Part shown: positions 47,888 to 58,415 of the stretch, piece by piece
Position numbering within the stretch: the first letter of the stretch is position 1
Layout: every line of letters begins with the position of its first letter
Source of the DNA: Parelaphostrongylus tenuis
Taxonomy: Eukaryota > Nematoda > Chromadorea > Rhabditida > Metastrongylidae
Reading direction: 5' to 3'
Length of the DNA: 64,000 nt
Assembly (NCBI GenBank): GCA_019055375.1
Contig: JAHQIW010007160.1
Coordinates: 1-64,000, forward strand
Notes under the pieces: model-generated
The model's input: the letters and a program-made list of their open reading frames with translations, nothing else
What the model was told of the DNA's origin: nothing
Database searches by the model: none
Made by a program: the position numbers and the translations under genes

Positions 47888-48460
47888 TAAGCAATAGTCC
47901 ATTAATAGAATTTGTGACGAGTTAGCTCGGACAGCAATTATATGATATCCTGAAATTTTTGCGTGGTCTTAAGAATACACTCGAAACGAACCCTCAAGGT
48001 GGTTTTAAAAATCTTTCATCAGCGATGTATGAGTTGCTGAAGCAGTGAATTTTAAGTCACTCTATCTAAATTTTAAAACAATCATTAATCGGAGCATTTT
48101 GAATATTTCTTTGGATTTGTGAAAATCCGATAAGGTAGCCTGTGAATAATGCATTACGGCGGCTGCCATGATTAATTTGATCTCTTATGCTAATAGAGTT
48201 AACATAGACAGTACTCAATAATGCAGATTACTCAAGCAATGCTGTGGAGCTGGGTCACGCCTTGTAGAGAACAGTAACGTTGTAGTTACCAAGATGAATT
48301 GACGTCAATTAGGTGAACGACACAGCCAATACTCAGCACTTTTGTCATCGAAATCTGCGACGAATAACGAATGTTTCTTTGTCGATCAAAAAAAAAGTTA
48401 TACCCATAGTCTCAGGTATAGTGGTTGAGATTGAGTAGTGTGACAAGTACTTGTACGATG

Positions 48461-48860
48461 CCTTTCTCTGGAGTGCTTTATTAAGACCACGCTCAAATTT
48501 CAATAGATCATTTCATTATTATTTGAGCCAACATGTCATGTGGTCTGGTAAGGGCTCTTGTACAGCCCGAGACACGTATTTCATGTATAATATGATAAAA
48601 ATACCAGCCAACTAGCAAACAAGTGCGAAAACGCTCTGTGTTAGGTGAATGTTTCACCTGACATAGAGTGTAAAGGGTACGTCGTGGACAACTATGTATA
48701 AGGAGTGTAAGGCTCCCGAGAGAACTGACTATAAAAGATCGACAGACGACGGGTTCTGCCTGGCTGATGAGTCTGTAACGACGAAACACGTGTGTCGGGC
48801 TGTACAAGAGCCCTTACCAGACCACATGCCATGCTGGCTCAAATAATAATGAAAGGATCT
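48461..48860 (+). mobile_element. 400-bp hammerhead-bearing insertion with inverted ends
   Basis: Present in the left arm of the giant inverted repeat and absent from the right arm. It is flanked by ACTTGTACGATG (48,449-48,460) and ACTTGTGCGATG (48,861-48,872), a 12-bp target-site duplication with one change. An inverted repeat of about 73 bp links 48,505-48,577 with 48,787-48,860. A 44-bp extra piece at the left end resembles text beside the decayed hammerhead at 53,750. No protein is encoded. The layout recalls solo, inverted terminal parts of Penelope-like retroelements. Confidence 0.75.
48758..48800 (+). ncRNA. Hammerhead ribozyme, probably inactive at the cleavage site
   Basis: Stem I GCCTGG/TCGGGC (two G-U pairs), core CTGATGA (48,764-48,770), stem II GTC/GAC with loop TGTAAC, GAAA (48,783-48,786) and the palindromic stem III ACACGTGT (48,786-48,793). 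The residue at the cleavage position is G48794, where A, C or U is required, so cleavage is doubtful. The inverted partner end has C there, so the ancestral motif was probably complete. Confidence 0.68.
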
Positions 48861-49471
48861 ACTTGTGCGATGATTATTTAAGTTAGCTTTGATGAATGGT
48901 GTAATCAAGTTTCATATTAAAAGCCCCATCGAGAAAAACGCTCTTAGAACTTATATTCATACTTGAAAATTACTTTGCTCAAAAAATCTCACTTCTGATC
49001 AGTCACGACGCTCGAAATAAAAAGTATTTCAACCTGTTCAAAAAGCGTGAAGAAGATACACAAATTTCTAGGTATACTTCTCGCTGAACACAATCTTCCA
49101 TTAGACTTTTAGCAATTATTCGAAAACATAAATCTCAGCTGTTTTAATAAAGTGCTTGGATTCTCAAAAACCTATATTATTGCGATGTGCCAGCACAAAA
49201 AGTTCTACTTGACACTCGATTTCCTTTATCATTCACACTTGAAATAGTAAGATAGATGGAAGAACTTCGCATATCGATTTGCGAACTCATATCTATATTT
49301 TAAAAGTTATAAGCACTTTATATCTATCGAAAATAGGGTCAAAACATTACAAAACTAGACTCTTATGGCAGTATTTTTAGTGAGAAAGAACGATCACGTG
49401 TCCCAAAAAACTTTTTTTTTCCGATGCAAAACCACGCTCTTTTTGAAAGAACATAATTTAGAATATCGCGG

Positions 49472-49552
49472 GCGGCATGAATCATGCGATCGAACCATTA
49501 TTAATGTGTGTTCCGCAGTGCACCTCCGACCACTGCGCCACATGTCCTGCCC
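49472..49552 (-). repeat. tRNA-like SINE head, family A
   Basis: The minus strand has ATGTGGCGCAGTGGTCGGAG (box A) and GGTTCGATCGC (box B) at SINE-like spacing; no body follows. It lies just inside the spacer of the giant inverted repeat. Confidence 0.5.
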
Positions 49553-51860
49553 TGCGATATTTAAATCTAATGAAATAAATTGAGAAGAAACAACTAAGAA
49601 GCGCATAGATTATTGATTGCATTTTTATCATTTGTTATACTGCACCCGTAGCGATATGCACTACGTAATAAGGCAGCTTAAACCAGTTCCATTTCATCGT
49701 CGCACATTTTTCTATTAAATAGTGTAAGCATAGTGTAAGTAACGATGACGTTGTATTAGTGGATTTGAGAAATAGTTGTGAACTTCAAATTCTTTTGAGA
49801 TCCATACATTGGCAATTAGTACTCCAAAAAAGAAGCGCACCTCCATAAATACAGGCATAAGTAAATTGAAATATGAAAATTATTTAGATAATTATGCAGG
49901 AATAACGATTATACAATGATAAGTACAATATTAAGCTTCGTTTATAATTTTAATGACTCTTTTCCTTTTTCAAGTTCAGTGTTTTCTGGGCTGGGGTAGA
50001 GCGCAGGAAGATACGCCTGCGATTCCAAATCGGAGATCGATCGATGGCGCTAATGCGTTATGCGATCTTTGTTGTTTCATTAGGAATTTTTTTTCCGCTT
50101 TGAAAAGAACTCCAGCTTAAACGTATGGCCCTGATAACACAAGATTTTTTCTACACGATCATATGCTTTTCGTGTTTCCAAGGAAGTAATGGTTAAATTG
50201 CATGGCCTATGTAAAACATATTATTTTGAATTTCACAGCGCTATAGGAGAGCCTTTTCAAAACTTAGCAGAGAAGCTATAGATTCAAGTTTTTGAGTAAT
50301 TGGATCACATCGGTTGCCCACCGTGAGTTCATGCAGAGTTTTCATGTGCATTTAGTCACCTCAAACATCCCTAATAAAGTCGGATGGATAGCGCATCTTT
50401 AAGGAAACGCCCAGCGTTAAAAACTTTAGTTTATTGATGTTTATCTAATTAATTTCAAGAAAATGATTGCCTGTAGGTGGGCGAACACTTCCACGGTTTT
50501 GAAGGTGTTTTGTCTATCTTTCATCACTAATCAATAAACTATATTCGGTCACCCCTTTAATGTAAAAATATGAGAATAGGTAACGCCGTGGTTGGAGCTG
50601 CATGTCATAACATCCACTGTTGTTAGCTTAACCCGCCCCTTAAACAAACCAAACCCCCTTCAGCTCTCATGATTCAGCAAGTTGCTATCAGACCTGTCTG
50701 GCCAAATGAAAACAATACGTTTGATAATTTTCACGAAAAAAGTCGTTCATCGCTTGTTCATTGCGCTACTAGTGCTAAACGTTTTATCGTTAACTTTTAC
50801 TATAGCGGTTATGATTTCCTACAGTGAATGTTTAACTTTGTTACTTAACCTGCTCCATTTCAAAACGATATTGATATTCTCTTGCAATTTTGATTTTCAA
50901 CATCATGGCAGAGTGTGAAGGGACACGGACTGTGATGGACTTGCTAAATTTTTCTACACCAACGTGAGTTGTGGCGAATTATTCTTACTGATCCTTCCAA
51001 ATCCTAACCAGTTGTGATTTGTCTATTGTAGAAGTTTAAAACAAGTGTGCGTTAACTTTATATAAAGCACACTATAATTATTAAAAATTCTGCACTTTGG
51101 CAACGAGAAAGGAAGAGTAGAGAAGTACAGTATAAAAACAGGAACATTGATAAAAAGAAGCGAAAGCATGAGGAGTATATCAGGGCAGAGTCATAAAAAG
51201 AGCGCTTCATATCCATTCATTGGGTATAAATGCCTTCATGTCATAAATAGATGTAAATGTAAGTGTAGAGAGTGTCCAAATCCATTTTCTATGTAAATCA
51301 TAATACAAGCAAATGTCGCTCATCAAAGAGGCTTTATACAGATCTCCACAAACTTTATCAGTAAACAAGCATGTCTCCGTTTTTATAGGAGATTAATTCT
51401 GTGGAAAATCCAGGAGATTTTTTATAGCTCTCCTGGTAGACTCTTCGAGAAGAAGCCGGTTAATGGTTGAGTGGGAAATACAGCGCAATTTTTAGGGCAC
51501 TGCATAATCAGATGACGTTCATGTTTCCTTAGAGTCCATTTCATGTGTTCCCTTGAAGTCCACTATAACATTCGCTCATTCTTCCACCGTCAACTCTTCA
51601 AAATCAATCACTATTAGAAAAAAAGAAAGGGATGTTCGAATTCATGAATCAAATGATTACCAGTTGCTTATACATTAAGAAGATATGAAAGTGATAAGCC
51701 AATTTGGTTGTTCCTTTGCCTCGCAATACCTAATCGCATAGTTACAGTCGACAAAGCCGTTAATGCTGGAAAAGTATGCGATACATAGCACGTTGTAAAG
51801 GCAACAATACAGTCCACTGTATTATATTGAAGGATACGCCACGCCCATACGACTTCACCA
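49553..51860. other. Spacer of the giant inverted repeat, no gene
   Basis: AT-rich, only short chance frames, one with a hydrophobic stretch at 50,682-50,918 that has no supporting context. Nothing else was recognised. Confidence 0.35.
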
Positions 51861-52020
51861 AGCGTCGTTGGGGCCTATCTGGCCCTTACAGTCATTTGCA
51901 GTGGCCTACCAATGTATCATGCTAATGATGCCATTTTTTCAGTCCGTTCAGATACCAATTAGTTGACCTTGGATGGGTGGAAGGTTGATTGATTTCACCT
52001 GATCCTCCATTTGATTACCG
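51861..52020 (-). mobile_element. tRNA-derived SINE, family A body
   Basis: CTGGCCCTTACAGTCATTTG, then CAGTGGCCTACCAATGTATC, matches the body ends at 32,752 and 42,640 in order. The tRNA-like head is lost. Confidence 0.55.
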
Positions 52021-52554
52021 ATTTATGTACGCGGAACTTCTGGGCAGCCTACTGAGAGCGCGCGAGTAATATAAGAAATGTCGAACTTGAGAAACAGAAG
52101 TACGTCAGCAAATTCACCAGAGGGCATCGTTGGTCACCCGGCAGTCTCAATAGGGTTAGGCTAGTGAACAGATGAAACGACGCTGGATGCAAGAGCTTTA
52201 GAATGCTGGTAGGGATGGTAAATGCTGGTTGTGTTCGTAAGCACGCTAACAAGTGTGGACTATGCGCAGCTAATGAAAGATGAACGTTTGCTTGCGCTAT
52301 TTCATTACTGTTCATATGAAGTAAGATTCCTGTGAACGTTTCAGAGATTTGACATAGAGAACATAGGTGCTAAGCGTGAGTTTCATATCACTTATTGTCA
52401 CAGATAATGATTTGCGGTATGATTTAGGACGCGCTGTAGATTTCTATTTTTCGTTGTTGATTGCATTGATTTTTGAGCGTTGAAAAGATTTTTTGATGTA
52501 TTTTCGAATTACGATCTCTCAAGACGGGCAATAGAAAATGCAGAAAATATGTTT

Positions 52555-54804
52555 CTCTCAAAAACAGCGTGGTTTTGCATCGGAAAAAAAAGTTTATTGG
52601 GACACGTGATCGTTCTTTCTCACCAAAAATACTGCCAGAAGAGTCTTGGTTTGTAATGTTTTGACCCTATTTTCGATAGATATAAAGTGCTTATAACATA
52701 TAAAATATAGTTATGAGTTCGGAAATCGATATGCGAAGTTCTTCCATCTATCTTACTATTTCAAGTGTGAATAGTAATCCTCTTTTCGTCTTACAGCGCT
52801 CTTAAGCAGACTTATTGAAGACTAATTTTAGCTTCAGAATTGCCGAAACTTTAGCTGTCAATTGCTGAAGTCTAAGTAGAAACCAACGGTAGACTTCAGT
52901 CAAGCAGACAAAGGAAATCGAGTGCCAAGTAGAACTTTTTTTGCTGGCACATTGCAATAAAATAGGTTTTTGAGAATCCAAGCACTTTATTAAAACCGCT
53001 GAGATTTATGTTTTCGAATAATCGCTAAAAGTCTAATGGAAAATTGTGGTCAGTGAGAAATATTCTTAAAAATTCGTGTATCTTCTTCACGCTTTCCGGA
53101 AGGGCTGAAATACTTTTTATTTCGAGCGTCGTGACTGATCAAAAGTGAGATTTTTTGAACAAAGCAATTTTCAAGTATGAATACGAGTTCTAAAAGCGTT
53201 TTTCTTGATGGGGCTTTTAATATGAACTTAATTACACCATTCATCAAAGCTAACTTATATAATCATCATACAAGTACTTGTCACACTACTCAATCTCAAC
53301 CACTATACCTGAGACTATAGGTATGACTTTTTTTTGATCAACAACGAAAAATTCCTTATACGTCGCTGATTTCGATGATAAAAGTGTTGAGTATGGCTGT
53401 GTCGTTCACCTAACTGCCGTCAGTTCATCTTGGTATCTACAACGTTAGTGTTCTCTACAAGGCGTAACCCAGCTCTACAGCATTGTTTGAGTAATCTGCA
53501 TGATTGAGTACTGTCTGTGTTAACTCTATTAGCATAAGAGATCAAATTAATCATGGCAGCCGCCGTCATGCATTATTCACAGGCTACCTTATCGGATTTT
53601 CACAAATCCAAAGAAATATTCAAAATGCTCCGATTAATGATTGTTTTGAAATTTAGATAGAGTGACTTAAAATTCACTGTTTCAGCAACTCATACATTGC
53701 TGATGAAAGATTTTTAAAACCACCTTGAGAGTTCGTTTCGAGTGTATTCTTAAGACCACGCTCAAATTTCTGTATATCATATAATTGCTATCCGGGCTAA
53801 CTTGTCATGAATTCTGTTAATGGGCTATTGTTCAACTCGATACAATGTTTCAATCTTCACAGTCTCGTCAGTCGGGCAGAAGCCTTTTCTTTTAGCCAAT
53901 CCTATTAGGTTGCTTCAGTTCCCACACTAAGAAACCCAATCCACATTGAAGGAATGGAACGTTATATTACTTATTTTTTAGAATAAGAAATTTTCCCAAT
54001 TACTTACTATTTAGAATAAGAAATTTTCCCAATTTAGCAACTTAACCACACATTCTTTTGTTGCAAATGCGCATAATAGTACAACTCATCTCTTGACTTC
54101 ACTTGAATTTCCAGGAAAACAAATAATCTATTAAGTGAAAATCGTTTTTCTGAGGCTTTTCGCTAGCACATGTTTAGGAGATGAAGCCGTCGTCAAACTC
54201 TAAAAAGTATCTAGGTGGACAGATCTACCCTTTATTATTTGACTTTCGCTGGCAATTGTGTCACATTTCTAAAAACCGAGGATGATATACTGAAAAGAGA
54301 TTGCAAGGAGCTACAAATCATTTAGATACACATTCTCCAAAACAAGATGTTCTGTATGAGAGAAGGTTGATGAGGGATTAGTTTTTCAGGCTACATCAAA
54401 TAGTCATAGTAGTAATCAAAAAGTACTCTTCCATACCCTGCTAAATGGCACTGGTCAAACTAAGCAGCAGTAATGACGCCATCGTATCCTCATTTCACAC
54501 CATTCAGTGCTTATTGCTTGAATATCCTCTATTTAATCGAAAATTTTGATTAAACAGTAATATAAAAACATACGACTTTCGATAGAATCAAACACGGCGC
54601 CCAAATTCTCCAAATTCGCCCTTCTTCTCTTCAACCTAAAATTTTTGTTTCCATCACTTATGGGATATTATCGCGTGAAATTCCGATCAATTCAGAACTT
54701 TCTCTGGTGCTCAATGATTGTGTTCGCTGTTTTCTGCTATTGAAAGGTTAGCTGCTCAGAGACAAATATTCAGCAATATCCTTGTTGTTAAGATGGCAGC
54801 GAAT

Positions 54805-54845
<41 letters not shown>

Positions 54846-56586
54846 CGAATATTAAATACACTAACTTGATATATGCATATGTATATACATATATTCAGTA
54901 AATACATATATTTAGGAATTATGATTTGTGTACAATGCATAGTTTCAGTCTCATTCGTCGCCTCTTCTTGCTCAGTTTTCATGATGAATTTGCTGGAAGC
55001 AATGAATGGCGAGAAGCTCTATCCGCTCATCAAAGCCAGTCTATTCATGCCATGAAGATTATTTCCAATTAGCGAAAATTTCGTTCTGCCTATTCATCAA
55101 CAGTTCATTAAATCATATTGAATTTCATCCATGATTACCAATCAAATTGTAAGGAATGAGGGTGTGCCATTGAGAAGGGGCCAAGTTCAGCACAAAACGA
55201 AACGCAGACCTTATTAAATGTCTTTCACGAAACTTTGTACTAATCCTGCTAAGATAGATGTTACCAAATTTCACTGTACTGAAAAGAATACTGCAGCTTA
55301 GTAGGCATCTTTTCCTTCCGGGCTTGAATAAGAATTCTAGAAAAAATCTATTCGGCTAATGTTTAACGATATTTGTAGTTCAAGCATCAGCAAAAAAAAA
55401 CAAAAATCAAATCAAATCAAATCCAAATCAAAGATCAAATCCACAAGCAAAAAATATTAAAGAACTTTGCGATTGATGGATGCGAGGAGACGAATCGAAT
55501 TCATTGAGATCCGCACGATGTTTAGATTAGGTGCAGGAAAGGGCCTTGATAGTAAAGATACACATGTTTCAACGTCAAATCTTGTTCTGCTTCAGGCGCT
55601 TTCACCAGATTTGCTTCCTCGTATCTATCACCCAGGAAGGTCCTTGGATTTGCTTGTGACTTTGGAAGTCGGTTGATTTGCTTTGTTAATAAATGTTGGT
55701 GAATGCTAGAAGTGCCGTCCATGAGCTAGAACGTTTGCTAGCCCTGCACCGCACCAAATTAGCGAACTCTGTGGACCAGATGAAGCTCATGTCACACAAA
55801 AGGCACGGTCTACCGCCCACTCTAGATCCTAGACCAACCTGACATATCGCAATGAAATCGCTTAATGCCTCATTCTTAACTTCCCTTTCTTCCAGTAACA
55901 GTACGCTAACAATAGTTTGAAAAGTAGGTGGGAGTAAACTGCTTAATTTTACGCTGATCAATCACTACTGCGTGCGACCGAGCTTTTCTGAGTAGTCGAT
56001 AACCAGGAAGTATAGAGAGTTTTTGAAAGTGAGATAAAAGCGTAGACTATGAGATCAACAGAAGCTCTGAACGAGGGAAAGTTCTCAATGTGACTAGTTC
56101 CAATTCTCTAACCATCATGATAATCATTAAAACATCTTGCTATTAAAGGGATAGTTATGAATTTTCCGTCAACATGATCTAATTCCTCTCAAAGCCACAA
56201 CTATAGGTATTGAAAAAATTGCGATTTTGCTGTCGTTTTAATGGGCTTAACTTCTTTTCAGTCCAGAATTCCTTAAGAGAAAGCTGTGCATAATGTTTTA
56301 AGATCACAGAAATTGATACATATGTTAGCATTCATATGACAGAACAACAACACACAAGCAAGAATGGTACCAGGTTAGAGTGGTCTGTCACGGAGGAAAT
56401 TGAGGAGTTCTGCAGCAGGTTGTATCTCATGAGAAACTGTGAAAGTGAAACGAAAATTAGCATAGAACTTCAGAAAACCGTTTTAAAAAACCTGGAATAT
56501 TAACAAAGAAGCAGTTGCAAAAAAAGGCAAGTTTTCGATGGTCTTAAAAAATACAGATATGTGTGATGATTTGCCACTGTCCTATG
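52555..56586. repeat. Giant inverted repeat, right arm
   Basis: Reverse complement of 45,178-49,446. It lacks the 400-bp element but has about 130 bp of its own (roughly 52,774-52,908) and a 34-bp tandem duplication (TTAGAATAAGAAATTTTCCC twice near 53,978-54,040). It keeps a (TA)n run at 54,806-54,838 and the family B SINE fragment near 55,480-55,520. Confidence 0.92.
53835..53877 (-). ncRNA. Decayed hammerhead ribozyme in right arm
   Basis: Minus strand: GCCCGA, CTGACGA, an unpaired stem II, then GAAAC and ATTGTA before TCGAGT. The core and GAAAC are kept, but stem I has a mismatch (TCGAGT for TCGGGC). It is the allele-like partner of 47,844. Confidence 0.45.
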
Positions 56587-58163
56587 GGCGTCATGTGTGC
56601 TGCGAAAAGTACATGTGAATTATAGTCTCCAGCTCTCAGAAAGTCGGCATGGATACTTCGGATATCGTGGCTGTGCATTTCGCCGTGCCTTCTATCGCAA
56701 CTTGAATTCGACAAGGTAGAACCTTAAAATTTTTTCCTCTTTTCCAACATCAGTTTTAGATCGGGAAAAAATTTCAGTGTCTCGCCTTCGTTCATCACGG
56801 CTGACACCGAAACACCATATTGCACAACTGAAGGCTTCTTTAGTCTAGCTTTTCTCTGCGTTGCTTCTAGCATTACATTCTGCTTGTACTGCCACGAGCC
56901 CTCTTTTGAAGCTCTTATATAACTGAAATTTGATATGATCATTATCGAAAATGTTGTTTAAGAATCGAGTTCTACCATTCTTCGCTTTGCGAGTGACTTC
57001 TTCATGGCTTGTATAGTACGCCTAGGCTCTGAAGAGGGAGAAGTAGCCAAAACGTTAGAAATCGCTTTTAAACATGATACACCAACCTTGTGTGAGCTTT
57101 AAAAAAGAACAGTTCTATAATAATTTTATTTTCCATGCCAAGGTTTTGCAAAACTCTGTCATTCGATTTACACGAAATATACCTGAGCAGTGATCGAAGT
57201 CACAAACGAGGGAAGTTTGATTATCGTCGTAAATAGTACATGAGAGGAAAGAAATCAAATGGAAGAAAACTTTAAAAGTGAGAAGAAAAGCTTAGGGAAC
57301 TAATTTTTATTTAGACCTTCACGAGGTTCGTACCTTTTTCCCAAACAATTCTTCTTTACGGATGATGGGTTTTTAGTTTGCTAGTAGCTAACAGTTCGGC
57401 ATATACGCCTTCTTCAGAGGCTGAACGTATTATTCGTTGTCGCTTTATTTATATGACTTTATACAGTGAGAAAAAATTTCTTCTCGTCCCTCACATACTA
57501 AAAAAGCACTTATCCGAAATATGTATCGAACAGCTGTAAGTGTTTGTACGGGAGACGATAAAAGAAGATAATCACTAGACTTAGCGCGAAAAATAGCCAT
57601 TTCCAATGGGTACAAAGAAAGAACAACAACTAACGTTAGACATAAAAGGAGCGAAAAACCTCGGAAGGGGAACGACAGTGTGCCGCACCTAAACAGTAAG
57701 TGCCCCTTATACTATCTTTCATAACAAACGAAGTCAGCACCGCTATTAGAAAGTGCCTAAAAATAGTGGTCCAAAAGATTCTGTAGGAATTCTAAAAATT
57801 CCTCCTAAAACACTGCGTCGTCATTTAGTTCGAAACCGCTTGTATGACCGTCTATGTAATACAAGAGCTCCTTATTTGTCCAACGGTTTTTTGTGCGCTA
57901 TAATAACGACAAACAGGAATTATGCTATTCCTTCGGTGAGTGTTACGTGCTTCGCTATCGCTTATGCTTGGCCTTACACCAGACTTTAGTAGACATTCGA
58001 TTGTTTAGAAAATCTAAATCTAAGGACTAATCTGTTCTTTTTAAACTATCGTCTTAGTGCTCTATAGTGGGGGAGTTAATATCACGTTTCACACTCTGAG
58101 TAATAAGCCGGTCGCGTAAACTTTGCAGAGGGTGTATTCGTACTTATATCGGAAAAATATAGA
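56587..58163. other. Intergenic; two weak hammerhead-like motifs
   Basis: CTGAAGA-GGG…GCC-AAAACGTTAG at 57,029-57,058 (+) and CTGAAGA-AGGC…GCC-GAACTGTTAGC at 57,384-57,417 (-) share the order of a minimal hammerhead but have damaged GAAA blocks and poor stem I. A frame at 57,753-57,989 has a faint Tc1-like look (KIPPKTLRRHLVRNRLY) that I would not call. Otherwise nothing. Confidence 0.35.
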
Positions 58164-58415
58164 GGCGCCGTTGCCGAGTGGTTGTGACACATGTTGCGGT
58201 ACACGTGGAGCCGAGCCCCACCCTTCCCCCTCCCTAACTTTCTCCTGTAGTCAACAACAGCGCCTTATGGGAACGCCACAGCAAGGCTATTTTTGAGGTT
58301 GCACGGAGACTCGCTTAACCAGTATTCTATACCGCTCAGGAAGGTGAAGAGAAACGTTTTGAATACTAGAAGTACTGGGATCCGCACGATGAAAAGAAAT
58401 CACTGTGATGACAGA
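58164..58415 (+). mobile_element. tRNA-derived SINE, family B copy
   Basis: Begins GAGGCGCCGTTGCCGAGTGG, a box A-like tRNA head, then GTGGAGCCGAGCCCC, a C-rich part, GGGAACGCCACAGCAAGGC and ends CTAGAAGTACTGGGATCCGC. It gives the orientation of the whole family. Confidence 0.72.

Larger units (their letters stand above)
45178..49446. repeat. Giant inverted repeat, left arm
   Basis: Matches the reverse complement of 52,555-56,586 over its whole length, with scattered single-base differences. Position x pairs with 101,764 minus x near the outer end, shifting to about 102,001 at the inner end because of indels: a 400-bp insertion here, and about 130 bp plus a 34-bp duplication in the other arm. 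It includes a family B SINE fragment (46,246-46,290), a (TA)n run (46,920-46,959) and a decayed hammerhead (47,844). No convincing gene lies in either arm. Confidence 0.92.

Noticed and set aside
55467..55676. 70-codon frame conserved in both arms (46,088-46,297 minus and 55,467-55,676 plus)
   Set aside because: Conservation follows from the inverted repeat itself; it overlaps a SINE fragment and has no domain.
55686..55961. 91-codon frame in the right arm
   Set aside because: The matching stretch of the left arm has an in-frame TAA and no domain is recognised.
57753..57989. Tc1-like transposase N-terminus
   Set aside because: Only a faint likeness over about 25 residues; no catalytic part or terminal repeats.
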